Shown here: piece by piece, positions 49,965 through 60,148 of the stretch
Position numbering within the stretch: position 1 is the stretch's first letter
Layout: every line of letters begins with the position of its first letter
DNA from: Streptomyces sp. NBC_00370
Lineage (GTDB): Bacteria > Actinomycetota > Actinomycetes > Streptomycetales > Streptomycetaceae
DNA length: 64,000 bases
Assembly: GCF_036084755.1 (NCBI RefSeq)
Contig: NZ_CP107968.1
Coordinates: 7,386,001-7,450,000 of the forward strand
Reading direction: 5' to 3'
Program-made: the position numbers and the translations under genes
The notes under the pieces: generated by a model
Database searches by the model: none
The model's input: the letters and a program-made list of their open reading frames with translations, nothing else
Told to the model about the DNA's origin: nothing

Positions 49965-50007
49965 GCCCGTCGCCCCGGGTCCTGTGCTAGGACCCGGGGC
50001 GACGGGC
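49965..50007. terminator. Bidirectional terminator between the paralogous surface genes
   Basis: A perfect 18-bp stem (49965-49982 with 49990-50007) and a 7-nt loop TGTGCTA lie between the two convergent genes. Confidence 0.9.
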
Positions 50008-50030
50008 TGTCGTGCGGCCGTGCGGCGCGG

Positions 50031-50564
50031 TCAGTGACCACGCCCTTCGGCGCGCCGGCGGGCCACGTAGATGGTGCCGGTCGCAGCGGCCATCACCAGC
50101 GCCGTACCCGCGACGATCTGCGCCGTGGACACCCCGCCGACGCTGCCGCCGAGACCGCCCCTGACCCCGGCGGTCGGCGCGATCGTGGCCGGGCTGACCG
50201 TCGGCGTGGGCCGCGGCGAGGGGCTGGCGCCCGCGATGGTGAGGTTGGTCGTGCCCGAGCTGCCGTCGCAGGTGAAGGTCACCTTGTAGACGGCGCCGCG
50301 CTTGGCGTCGAAGTCGACGGTGGCCGTCGCTGTCCGGCCCTTGGGGATGGTCACGTTGTCGAAGACGGCGGAGGACGCCGTCGCGCTCTCGTCGCAGTCG
50401 GTGACCGAGAGGGTCACCTTGCCGCCCGCCGCGATCGTCGACGGGGTGACGGAGAATCCGAACGGCGTGATGTTGCCTTCGGGCGCCGCGGTGGCGACGG
50501 GGGCGGTGAGGGCGAGCGCCGCCGCTCCCAGCAGAGCGGCGGATGCGGCACGTATCACGCGCAT
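50031..50564 (-). CDS. Secreted protein with C-terminal membrane anchor, paralogue 2
   Basis: 177 aa. Signal peptide MRVIRAASAALLGAAALALT with a cut near TAAPEG. The Ig-like body has FSVTPSTIAAGGKVTLSVTD and two cysteines (TDCDES, FTCDGS). A Pro/Thr linker, the stretch RGGLGGSVG, one membrane segment and ARRRAEGRGH end it. ATG at 50564 has GGAGG 8 nt upstream. It is the mirror-image neighbour of the gene at 49458-49943 and shares its C-terminal motif. Confidence 0.8.
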   Translation of the reverse strand: MRVIRAASAALLGAAALALTAPVATAAPEGNITPFGFSVTPSTIAAGGKVTLSVTDCDESATASSAVFDNVTIPKGRTATATVDFDAKRGAVYKVTFTCDGSSGTTNLTIAGASPSPRPTPTVSPATIAPTAGVRGGLGGSVGGVSTAQIVAGTALVMAAATGTIYVARRRAEGRGH

Positions 50565-50759
50565 GGTGAGTCCTCCGGGTCCCCGAGGAGCAGTCGCGGA
50601 ACCGATTTCCGCACATGGCGTGGAATGCACCTCGATGCCCGAAACGCTAGGAGCGCACTATCACACCCGCGAACGCTGTCGGGCGAATGGGGCACGGATG
50701 TCCCCCGGGCGGCGGACATCCGTGCCGGACCTGACGTGTACGGGCGTGATGAGGACGGG

Positions 50760-51524
50760 TCAGGACTTGATGCCGGGGAACAGGTCGAGGAACGGACCCG
50801 CCGTCGCCGCGATGCCGCGGCCGTACGGGGCGTCGAAGTCCCAGATGAGGAAGAGCAGGAAGGCGATCAGCACGCTGAACAGCCCTGCCAGCAGCAACTC
50901 CCGGAACGTGCGCCGGATCTGCAGCAGGAAGATCAGCCCCACCGTGACCACGGCCCCGATGATCAGCCCGAACCAGACCACCCCCGGCATGGTCGCGCCC
51001 GCGTTCTCCCCGCGCGCCCCCCTGGCGTCGTCCGCCGCCGCCACCGCGTCGACGAGCGGCTGGTACGCCTGTCCCCCCAGGTCGGTCTTGGGCGCGTACT
51101 GCGTGACATCACGGCGGATCTGGCCGAAGAGCGTGGTGCCCCGCTTGCTGAGCGCCTCGTGCTCGGACATGTGCGGCCACTCGGTCTTCACGACGTACTG
51201 GACGTACGTGTCGATGTCGCCGCGGATCCGGTCGCGCACCTCCGGCGGGTAGACCTGGACGCGCTGCTGCACCTCGTGCAGGGACTGGGCCTCCTGGCGC
51301 ACGTTCTCCTGGGCGCTGCCACGCGCCTCCCAGACGCCGGCGATCGCCAGACCCAGCACGATCGCGTAGATCACGCCGATCATCATCGTCATGTAGTCCA
51401 TGACGTCAGGGGTCTCGGTGGGATCGTCGTCCTCTCCGATACGGCGGTTGTTGATGATGACGATGGTGAGGACGACGACGCACGCGGCGGCCATCGCGAT
51501 GCTCAGAACGAGCCATTCCTGCAT
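50760..51524 (-). CDS. DUF4239 (bestrophin-like) membrane protein
   Basis: 254 aa with four membrane segments: one at the N-terminus (WLVLSIAMAAACVVVLTIVI), one around MTMMIGVIYAIVLGLAIAGV and two near the C-terminus (GVVWFGLIIGAVVTVGLIFL, LLLAGLFSVLIAFLLFLIWD). The middle is a helical soluble part (ENVRQEAQSLHEVQQRVQVY). This is the DUF4239 layout. ATG at 51524 follows GGAGA with a 6-nt spacer. It is 14 bp downstream of the proline-rich surface protein gene and probably co-transcribed. Function unknown. Confidence 0.82.
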   Translation of the reverse strand: MQEWLVLSIAMAAACVVVLTIVIINNRRIGEDDDPTETPDVMDYMTMMIGVIYAIVLGLAIAGVWEARGSAQENVRQEAQSLHEVQQRVQVYPPEVRDRIRGDIDTYVQYVVKTEWPHMSEHEALSKRGTTLFGQIRRDVTQYAPKTDLGGQAYQPLVDAVAAADDARGARGENAGATMPGVVWFGLIIGAVVTVGLIFLLQIRRTFRELLLAGLFSVLIAFLLFLIWDFDAPYGRGIAATAGPFLDLFPGIKS

Positions 51525-51538
51525 GGGGTCTCCATGGT

Positions 51539-52138
51539 TCAGCGGGCACGTGGCCGCAGTACGGCCACGGCGAGTACGGCCGGAGCCGTGATCATCAGCA
51601 TCATCAGGACGGGCGACGTGCCCTTCCTCGGCTGCTTGCGTGCTGCCTTGTGGTAGGCGGGCAGCGCCACCGGGGACGGCGAGGGAGTGACGGACGGGGT
51701 CGGTGACGGGCTCGGCTTCGGCTTCGCCTTCGGCGGCGCGGCAGCCGGTACCGGCGTCGGTGGCGGAGTCGGGGGAGGCGGCGTCGGTTTCGGCAGCCGG
51801 GGCGCCGGAGGCGGCGGTGGCTGGTGCGTCACCCGTGGGGGCGGCGGGGTGGGCTTCGGCGGCGGAGCCGGCGGCTTCGGCTTCGGCGGCTTCGGCGGAG
51901 GCGGCGGCGGAGGGGGCGGCGGTGGTGGCGGGGGAGGCGGCGGCGGTGGCGGTTCGGGCGGCGGGGTGGGTGTGGGCGTCGGCCAGCAGTCGTTGTCGCC
52001 GGCGTGGGCGACCGCCGTCCACCCGCCGGGGCCGAGCGACGCGTAGGCGCAGCTGTCGGCGGTGGCGGGCACCGGAGCTGCGAGCAGCCAGAGGAGCGCG
52101 GAGGCAGCCAGCAGCCGTCCGACGTGGGATCCGTACAC
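51539..52138 (-). CDS. Exported proline-rich protein with C-terminal membrane segment
   Basis: 199 aa from the preferred GTG (52136-52138), which starts just before a good signal peptide (GRLLAASALLWLLAAPVPAT). After a short Cys-bearing part (DSCAYASLGPGGWTAVAHAG) about 110 residues are almost only Pro with Lys, Thr and Ala, including an unbroken run of about 20 prolines. The C-terminus has a membrane segment (VLMMLMITAPAVLAVAVL) and a basic tail. It would span the cell wall as a rigid rod anchored in the membrane. An alternative start further upstream would add up to 59 residues ahead of the signal peptide and is less likely. Confidence 0.7.
   Translation of the reverse strand: MYGSHVGRLLAASALLWLLAAPVPATADSCAYASLGPGGWTAVAHAGDNDCWPTPTPTPPPEPPPPPPPPPPPPPPPPPPPPKPPKPKPPAPPPKPTPPPPRVTHQPPPPPAPRLPKPTPPPPTPPPTPVPAAAPPKAKPKPSPSPTPSVTPSPSPVALPAYHKAARKQPRKGTSPVLMMLMITAPAVLAVAVLRPRAR
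51893..51971 (+). other. G-rich tract with G-quadruplex potential
   Basis: The plus strand consists almost only of GGC/GGT/GGA/GGG triplets, with many runs of three or more G. It is the template strand for the poly-proline part of the minus-strand gene. It could form G-quadruplexes on the DNA and also slow translation through the proline run. Confidence 0.6.
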
Positions 52139-52341
52139 GGGCGAGATATTGGACCCCGTTTTCTCGCGGCGCGCCGATAGTCCGCTGGATTCCCCCAGAT
52201 AGGGGGATTTGGTGGGCACGAATTCTCGATTCACAAGTTTTTTTCGGCCGCTTTGAACGCTGAGCACCTCGCCGCCCGTACCTAGGGCCATGAACGGCGC
52301 ACCCGGGCGCTTCAACTAGCTTGCAGACAACGGGAGTTGAC

Positions 52342-53265
52342 ATGAACAGCAGGCGGAACGCCTCGCTCGTGGTGGCCGCGGTGGCCGTATTGGCGCTGAC
52401 GACGGCGTGCGGTCAGGAAAAGGGCACGCAGACCAACGGCCAGTCCGTCGGGGCGGCTCAGCCCGCGGCCGGCGGTTACGGGACCGACAGCGGATACGGC
52501 GCCGACACCAAGGCGGAAGCGGCCAAGCCCGCCGGTCAACTCGCCGTCTGGGAAAGCGAGAAGCTGGGCAAGGTCGTCACGGACAGCGCTGGATTCACGC
52601 TCTACCGGTTCGACAAGGACACGGCGAGCCCGCCCAAGTCGAACTGCGAGGGCGCCTGTGCGACGGCCTGGCCGATCGTCGCGGCCGACGGCGCCGAGGC
52701 CGCTCCCGGCGTCGACCCCTCGCTGATCGGCGAGGTCACCAGGGCCGACGGCACCAAGCAACTGACCATCGCCGGCTGGCCGATGTACCGCTACGCCAAG
52801 GACACCAACCCCGGCGACGCCACCGGACAGGGGGTGGGCGGTACCTGGTTCGCCGCGGCCCCGGACGGCAAGAAGGCCGCACCGGCCGCCGCCACCGCCG
52901 ACCTGCCGGGACTCTCCGTCCGCAAGGACCCGAAACTCGGCGACATCATGGTGGACGCGCGGGGAATGACGGTCTATCGGTTCACCAAGGACTCGGCCTG
53001 GCCGATGAAGTCGGCCTGCACCGGCGCCTGCCTCGACAAGTGGCCGGTTGTCGCCCCCCTCGACATAAAGGACACGAAGGGGATCATCAAGAAGGGATTC
53101 GTGACCTTCAACCGTCCCGACGGACTCAAGCAGCAGAGCGTCGACTGCTGGCCCGTCTATACCTTTGCCGGTGACAAGAAGCCCGGTGATGTCAATGGTC
53201 AGGGCGTGGGCGGCACATGGTTCGCCGCCTCCCCCGACGCCAAGCCGGTCGGAGCGCCCAAGTAG
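52342..53265 (+). CDS. SCO0930-type lipoprotein with repeated YRF/YRY motifs
   Basis: 307 aa. Lipobox TTACG at about residue 23. After a Gly/Ala linker come the 'secreted repeat' units of unknown function: TLYRFDKDT with CEGACATAWPIV, then MYRYAKDTNPGDATGQGVGG, and again VYRFTKDS with CTGACLDKWPVV and VYTFAGDKKPGDVNGQGVGG. Each ends GGTWFAA. So the mature part is a duplicated two-motif domain. ATG at 52342 follows GGGAG. The order lipoprotein, methyltransferase, rmdA matches the SCO0930-SCO0928 area of S. coelicolor as I remember it. Function unknown; a redox or heme role has been suggested for similar repeats, without evidence here. Confidence 0.85.
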   Translation: MNSRRNASLVVAAVAVLALTTACGQEKGTQTNGQSVGAAQPAAGGYGTDSGYGADTKAEAAKPAGQLAVWESEKLGKVVTDSAGFTLYRFDKDTASPPKSNCEGACATAWPIVAADGAEAAPGVDPSLIGEVTRADGTKQLTIAGWPMYRYAKDTNPGDATGQGVGGTWFAAAPDGKKAAPAAATADLPGLSVRKDPKLGDIMVDARGMTVYRFTKDSAWPMKSACTGACLDKWPVVAPLDIKDTKGIIKKGFVTFNRPDGLKQQSVDCWPVYTFAGDKKPGDVNGQGVGGTWFAASPDAKPVGAPK

Positions 53266-53291
53266 TCCCCACGTCGCGCCTCCGGCCCACT

Positions 53292-53327
53292 GGTCCGCCC
53301 TCCTGCCCCCCGGCACGAGGGCGGACC
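53292..53327 (+). terminator. Terminator after the SCO0930-type gene
   Basis: GGTCCGCCCTC (53292-53302) pairs perfectly with GAGGGCGGACC (53317-53327) around a 14-nt loop, 26 bp after the stop. Confidence 0.8.
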
Positions 53328-53471
53328 GGCCGCATGTGCCAGCGGTGTGTGACCAAGAACGGATCTCTAATTTCCGTTTGGGCTCGCTCTCTTGGCGGTC
53401 GATCAGTAGCCTCGCTTCGAACAACCGGCCGCGTCCCGGCCGCAACCCGTGGCGACTTGTTGGAGACATCG

Positions 53472-54281
53472 ATGGAGCGTCCCGCCTGGGCCCCGCGAGG
53501 CATCGACATATCGATGCCGAGCGTTTCCCGCATTTACGACTACTATTTGGGCGGTTCGCACAATTTCGAGGTGGACAGGGAAGCCGCGCGGAAGGCAATC
53601 GGCTTCCTGCCGGGTCTTCCGGCGATCATGAAGGCGAACCGCGCATTCATGCGCCGCGCCGTGAATTTCGCCCTGGACGACGGCATCACCCAGTTCCTCG
53701 ACATCGGCTCCGGCATTCCCACCTTCGGAAATGTGCACGAGGTCGCGCAGGCCGCGGAGCCAGCGGCGCGCGTGCTGTACGTCGACCACGACCCGGTCGC
53801 CGTCGCACACAGTGAGGCGGTGCTCGCCGAGAACGACAACGCTGTCGTGATGGCCGCAGACCTCCGCAAGCCGCAGCAGATCCTGACCGGCCCCGAGGCC
53901 CGGCTGCTGGACCTCGACCGGCCGGTCGCGCTGCTCCTCGTCGCCGTCCTGCACTTCCTGGAGGACGCCGACAAGCCGTACGAGGCCGTCGCCGAGCTGC
54001 GCGACGCGCTCGCGCCCGGCAGCCTGCTGATCCTCACGCACGCCTCGTACGAGGGCATCCCCGCCACCGAGGAGCAGGCGGGCGGCGCCGTCGGCGTCTA
54101 CCGCACCATCCGCAATCCGCTGGTGATGCGCGGCCGGGCGGAGACCGCGCGCTTCTTCGACGGCTTCGACCTGGTCGAACCCGGTCTGGTCGCGATGCCC
54201 GAGTGGCGGCCCGACACCCCCGTGGCCCAGGCGGATCCGTTCGCCTTCTCGGGCTTCGCCGGGGTTGGGCGCAAGGCGTGA
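53472..54281 (+). CDS. SAM-dependent methyltransferase, DUF574 type
   Basis: 269 aa. The N-terminus PSVSRIYDYYLGGSHNFEVD is the signature of the large streptomycete DUF574 (Methyltransf_19) family. The SAM site is QFLDIGSGIPTFGNVHEVAQ, with YVDHDPVAVAHSEAVL. Family members are numerous in streptomycetes and mostly without known substrate. ATG at 53472 follows GGAG with a 6-nt spacer. The stop overlaps the rmdA start by one base (TGATG), so the two are translationally coupled. Confidence 0.9.
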   Translation: MERPAWAPRGIDISMPSVSRIYDYYLGGSHNFEVDREAARKAIGFLPGLPAIMKANRAFMRRAVNFALDDGITQFLDIGSGIPTFGNVHEVAQAAEPAARVLYVDHDPVAVAHSEAVLAENDNAVVMAADLRKPQQILTGPEARLLDLDRPVALLLVAVLHFLEDADKPYEAVAELRDALAPGSLLILTHASYEGIPATEEQAGGAVGVYRTIRNPLVMRGRAETARFFDGFDLVEPGLVAMPEWRPDTPVAQADPFAFSGFAGVGRKA

Positions 54282-56449
54282 TGGTGCCGTCGCAGGCGTC
54301 GGGCTCCGCAGAGGACCCGGACGGCCTGGAAGACAGACTCCGCCGGTTCGCGACGATCTGGAGCCGGGCGGTCTTCCCGTCCGCGGCCACGTCGCTGACC
54401 CGCCCCGAGTTCGAGAAGCTTCTGCTGCCGCTGGCCCGCGAGTTGAACCTGGCGCTGCACGCGCGCCACTTCGACAACGCGCCGGCGCAGCGGGTGGGCA
54501 CCGCCCTGGTGACGCTGCACTGCACCGACCCCGAGGCGCTCGCCCGTACGCTCGGCGTCGTCGACTCGTACCTGGTGCTCTACTGCGGCACGGAGGAACT
54601 CGGCGCCGAGGAGGGCAGGGCACGCTGCGCCCGGCTGCAGCACGCGCTGGCCGGCGGATTCGCCCAGGCGCTGCGCGAGCGCACCCTCGCCGAGCAGGAG
54701 GCCATCGCACGCTCGGCCCTCTCGGCGCGCAGCAGCGCCGAGGAGGCGCTGCACGCCACCCAGGCCCGGTTCCTCGCCGTGTTCGAGGGCGCGGCCATCG
54801 GCATCGTCATCGCCGACCTCGAAGGCAACGTGCTGGAGGTCAACGACACCCTCACCAAGATGTTCGGCGGGCTCGAACACCATGTGCGCAGCCGGAACGT
54901 CAACCAGTGGGTGCACCCCGAGGACCGCCCCCAGGTCTGGCGGCTGCACGGCGAACTGGTGCGCGGTGAGCGCGAACACTTCCGGGCGGAGAAGCCCTTC
55001 TACCGCAACGACGGCACGGTCCTGTGGACCAATCTGACGTTCTCGCTGCTGCGGGACGCGGAAGGACAGCCGCAGTACCAGCTGGCGCTCCTGGAGGACA
55101 CCACCGAGCGCAGGCTGCTCAATCTGCGGCTGCGCTACGAGGCGACGCACGACGCGCTGACCGGACTGCCTAACCGGACGCTGTTCTTCGAACGGCTCGA
55201 CAAGACCCTCGCGGCCCCGGACAACGCGCGCTTCGGGCTCTGCTACCTCGATCTCGACGGCTTCAAGGCCATCAACGACAGCCTCGGCCACTCGTCGGGC
55301 GACCGGCTGCTGGTCGAGGTCGCCGACCGGCTGCAGAGCTGCGCGACGGCGCCGGGCGAGATGGTCGCGCGGCTCGGCGGCGACGAGTTCGTCGCCCTGA
55401 CCACCGGGCCCGACACCCAGACCGAGGTCGCCGACCTGGCATCGCGGATCCTCGGCGCGCTCGCCACCCCGATCCGGCTCGACGGCAGGGAGTTCACCGT
55501 CCGGGGCAGCATCGGAGTGGTGGAGGGCCTCGCCGCGGAGCACACGGCGGCCGCGGTGCTGCGCAGCGCCGACATCACCATGTACCGGGCCAAGGCGGCG
55601 GGCGGCAACCGCTTCGAGCTGGCCGACCCGGAGGCCGACGCCCGCGCCATCACCCGGCACGGACTGACCACCGCGCTGCCGGCCGCGCTGGAGCGCGACG
55701 AGTTCTTCATCGAGTACCAGCCGCTGGTACGGCTCGACGACGCCACCGTGCACGGCGCCGAGGCGCTGGTGCGCTGGCACCATCCGCAGCACGGCGTGCT
55801 CGCCCCCGACCGCTTCATCGCGCTCGCCGAGCGCACCGGGCTGATCGTGCCGCTCGGCCGCTGGGTGCTGGAACAGTCCGTGCGCCAGGCGATGCTGTGG
55901 CAGGACGACCGGCCCGAGGGCGCGGCGCCGGGGCTGCTGACCGTCAACGTCAACCTCTCGCCCACCCAGCTGCACCACCCCGGGCTCGTCGCCGACACGG
56001 TGGACATCCTCGAACGCGTCGGGCTGCCGCCGGGCGCGCTCTGCCTGGAGGTCACCGAGTCGGCGCTGATCGGCGCCGACGAGGATCTGCTCAAACCGCT
56101 GCGCCAGCTCGCCGAGATGGGCGTGGAGATAGCGCTGGACGACTTCGGCACCGGCTACTCGAACCTGGCGAATCTGCGCCGGCTGCCGGTGAGCGTCCTC
56201 AAGCTGGATCGTTCCTTCACACAGGGCATGCAGCAGCATCCGGCCGACGAGGTCGACCTCAAGATCGTGGAGGGCATCGTCTCGCTCGCGCACAGCCTGG
56301 ATCTGGCCGTGACGGTGGAGGGCGTCGAGACGGGCGCACAGGCGGACCATCTGCGCCGGCTCGGCTGCGACACCGCACAGGGCTGGTACTACGCCCGCCC
56401 GGGCCCGCCCAGCCAACTGCACCGGCTGCTGCTGGTGGACGCGGTCTAG
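54281..56449 (+). CDS. rmdA: Bifunctional c-di-GMP cyclase/phosphodiesterase RmdA
   Basis: 722 aa, cytosolic. An N-terminal helical region (1-150) is followed by PAS with PAC (about 160-285; FLAVFEGAAIGIVIADLEGN), GGDEF (about 285-455; motif RLGGDEFVAL at 366-375) and EAL (about 475-715; EALVRW at 494, ECTES-like LEVTESAL, DDFGTGYSNL, KLDRSF). Both catalytic motifs look intact, so synthesis and breakdown of c-di-GMP are both possible. RmdA of S. coelicolor (SCO0928) has this domain order and lies beside SCO0930, as here. It is known there to affect aerial hyphae formation. It has no membrane segment. Confidence 0.88.
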   Translation: MVPSQASGSAEDPDGLEDRLRRFATIWSRAVFPSAATSLTRPEFEKLLLPLARELNLALHARHFDNAPAQRVGTALVTLHCTDPEALARTLGVVDSYLVLYCGTEELGAEEGRARCARLQHALAGGFAQALRERTLAEQEAIARSALSARSSAEEALHATQARFLAVFEGAAIGIVIADLEGNVLEVNDTLTKMFGGLEHHVRSRNVNQWVHPEDRPQVWRLHGELVRGEREHFRAEKPFYRNDGTVLWTNLTFSLLRDAEGQPQYQLALLEDTTERRLLNLRLRYEATHDALTGLPNRTLFFERLDKTLAAPDNARFGLCYLDLDGFKAINDSLGHSSGDRLLVEVADRLQSCATAPGEMVARLGGDEFVALTTGPDTQTEVADLASRILGALATPIRLDGREFTVRGSIGVVEGLAAEHTAAAVLRSADITMYRAKAAGGNRFELADPEADARAITRHGLTTALPAALERDEFFIEYQPLVRLDDATVHGAEALVRWHHPQHGVLAPDRFIALAERTGLIVPLGRWVLEQSVRQAMLWQDDRPEGAAPGLLTVNVNLSPTQLHHPGLVADTVDILERVGLPPGALCLEVTESALIGADEDLLKPLRQLAEMGVEIALDDFGTGYSNLANLRRLPVSVLKLDRSFTQGMQQHPADEVDLKIVEGIVSLAHSLDLAVTVEGVETGAQADHLRRLGCDTAQGWYYARPGPPSQLHRLLLVDAV

Positions 56450-56475
56450 GACCTGATCCGAACGACAGGCCCTAG
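56446..56475. terminator. Hairpin containing both stop codons of rmdA and the LysR gene
   Basis: CTAGG-A-CCTG pairs with CAGG-C-CCTAG around a 10-nt loop. The TAG of rmdA (56447-56449) is in the left arm and that of the convergent LysR gene (CTA at 56472-56474) in the right arm. The inner sequence CTGATCCGAACGACAGGCCCTA resembles the end of the repeat at 22838-22867. Confidence 0.6.
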
Positions 56476-57380
56476 GACTCCGGGTTCCCGGCGGGCCGGG
56501 CGGCCTGGGTGGACAGGAGCACGCGCTGCAGTTCCCTGGCGGCGCGTGGCGGTGCCACGTCCGTACGGCGCGCCAGCGCGATCGTACGGCGCAGGCCCGG
56601 CCTCGCCAGCGCGGTGACGCGCAGGTCGCGGCCCGCGCGGGCCGCGACCATGCTCGGTACGACGGCGACCCCGAGGCCCGCCCGTACGAAGCCCAGGACG
56701 GCGTCCATCTCGCCGCCCTCGACGGTGAACGCCGGCTCGAACCCCGCCGCCCGGCAGGCGGCGACGGTCAGCTCGCGCAGGTCGTAGCCGTGCCGGAACA
56801 TCACCAGCGGCTGGCCCTGCAGATCGGCGATCCTGACCGGCCGCCGCGGCGCCGGGCTCGCCGCCGACGAGACCACGACCAGGTCCTCCTGGAGCAGTTC
56901 GACGGTGCTCAGCGCCGGTGAGGGCGTCGGCAGCGGCAGCACCACCAGCGCCAGATCGAGCGCGCCGCGCGCCAGGTCACGTACCAGGTCGTGCGAGCCG
57001 CTCTCCTCGATCAGCAGCTCGATACCGGGGTGCAGGTCGTGGAAGGTGCGCAGCACCTCGGGCAGCAGGCCTGTGCACAGGCTGGGCGGCGCGCCGAGCC
57101 TGACCCGGCCGCGCCGCAGCTGGACCAGCTCCTGCACCTCGTGCCGCGCGGTCTCCGCGTCGGCGAGGATCCGCCGGGCCAGCGGGAGGAGCGCCTCGCC
57201 CGCCTCGGTGAGGGAGACGTTGCCGCGCGCGCGGCTGAACAGCTCGGCCCCCAGCTCGTTCTCCAGCGACTTGATCTGCTGGGACAGCGAGGGCTGTGCC
57301 ACATGGACCCGCTCGGCCGCGCGCGTGAAGTGCCGGGTCTCCGCGACGGCCACGAAGTAGTGAAGCTGATGGAACTGCAC
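56472..57380 (-). CDS. LysR-family regulator next to the sdh operon
   Basis: 302 aa. LysR helix-turn-helix: VQFHQLHYFVAVAETRHFTR, AAERVHVAQPSLSQQIKSLE. The effector domain is complete (VRLGAPPSLCTGLLPEVLRT, GLGVAVVPSMVAA). GTG at 57380 gives the standard N-terminus; a TATCAT -10-like box 6 nt upstream suggests a leaderless message. A perfect T-N11-A palindrome lies 9 bp upstream, between this gene and divergent sdhC, so it likely regulates itself and sdhCAB. Confidence 0.9.
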   Translation of the reverse strand: MQFHQLHYFVAVAETRHFTRAAERVHVAQPSLSQQIKSLENELGAELFSRARGNVSLTEAGEALLPLARRILADAETARHEVQELVQLRRGRVRLGAPPSLCTGLLPEVLRTFHDLHPGIELLIEESGSHDLVRDLARGALDLALVVLPLPTPSPALSTVELLQEDLVVVSSAASPAPRRPVRIADLQGQPLVMFRHGYDLRELTVAACRAAGFEPAFTVEGGEMDAVLGFVRAGLGVAVVPSMVAARAGRDLRVTALARPGLRRTIALARRTDVAPPRAARELQRVLLSTQAARPAGNPES

Positions 57381-57388
57381 GATGACAT

Positions 57389-57405
57389 GATAGGCCCCGC
57401 CTATC
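57389..57405. promoter_or_regulatory. LysR-type operator between the LysR gene and sdhC
   Basis: GATAGGC-CCC-GCCTATC is a perfect palindrome with the T-N11-A core (T57391, A57403) typical of LysR-family sites. It lies 9 bp before the LysR start and about 20 bp upstream of the sdhC -35 box. Confidence 0.8.
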
Positions 57406-57425
57406 GACATGAGCCGCACCATGTC

Positions 57426-57455
57426 TTGGACCTCTTGAGCCGTGGCCTCTAGCGT
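57426..57455 (+). promoter_or_regulatory. sdhC promoter, leaderless
   Basis: TTGGAC (57426-57431), an 18-bp spacer and TAGCGT (57450-57455) lie so that transcription would begin at or beside the sdhC ATG at 57463. No ribosome binding site is present. Confidence 0.6.
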
Positions 57456-57462
57456 CATGCAC

Positions 57463-58170
57463 ATGGCTCTGGCAACGCGGACGGACAAACGGCCGTCCCT
57501 GCCCCGCACCCTGTGGGGATCGACGGTCGGCAAGAAGACGATCATGGCGGTGAGCGGGCTTGTCATGCTCGGCTACCTGGTCGTCCACATGTACGGCAAC
57601 CTCAAGATCTTCTTCGGCCTCGACAGCTTCAACAGCTACGCGCACTGGCTGCGGACCATGGGCGAGCCGCTGCTGCACTACTCCTGGGCCCTGTGGATCG
57701 TCCGCGTGGGACTCGTCGCCGCCGTCGTCCTGCACGGCGTCTGCGCCTACCAGCTCAGCCGCCGCGACCTCGCGGCGCGGCCGGTGAAGTACGCGCACAA
57801 GCGGCAGCGCACGAGCTACGCGACCCGCACCATGCGCTGGGGCGGGATCATCCTGGCCCTGTTCATCGTCTGGCACATCCTCGACCTGACGACCGGGACC
57901 GTGCACTCGGGCGGCTTCCAGGAGGGCCACCCGTACGAGAACGTCGTGGACACCTTCTCCCGCTGGTGGAACGACGTCATCTACATCGTCGCGATGCTCG
58001 CCCTCGGGCTGCACATCCAGCACGGCTTCTGGAGCGCGGCGCAGACGCTCGGCGTCGGCAGTCCCACCAGGGAGCGCGTACTCAAGGCCACGGCCAACCT
58101 GCTGGCGCTGGTGCTGACCGCGGGCTTCATCGTCGTGCCCGTCTCCGTCATGACCGGACTGGTGAACTGA
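57463..58170 (+). CDS. sdhC: Succinate dehydrogenase cytochrome b subunit
   Basis: 235 aa with five membrane segments and several membrane histidines that can ligate heme (LVVHMYGNLK, LLHYSWALW, VVLHGVCAY, IVWHILDLTTG, GLHIQHGFWS). This is the single-subunit, Bacillus-like cytochrome b558 anchor, so no separate SdhD is expected. ATG at 57463 is chosen over 57457 because of the promoter position. It starts the operon sdhC-sdhA-sdhB. Confidence 0.9.
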   Translation: MALATRTDKRPSLPRTLWGSTVGKKTIMAVSGLVMLGYLVVHMYGNLKIFFGLDSFNSYAHWLRTMGEPLLHYSWALWIVRVGLVAAVVLHGVCAYQLSRRDLAARPVKYAHKRQRTSYATRTMRWGGIILALFIVWHILDLTTGTVHSGGFQEGHPYENVVDTFSRWWNDVIYIVAMLALGLHIQHGFWSAAQTLGVGSPTRERVLKATANLLALVLTAGFIVVPVSVMTGLVN

Positions 58171-58171
58171 A

Positions 58172-60144
<1,973 letters not shown>

Positions 60145-60148
<4 letters not shown>

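Noticed and set aside
49458..50564. LPxTG sorting signals in the two anchored proteins
   Set aside because: Neither protein has an LPxTG-like motif before the membrane segment; only GGLGGSVG is shared, so no standard sortase substrate is claimed.
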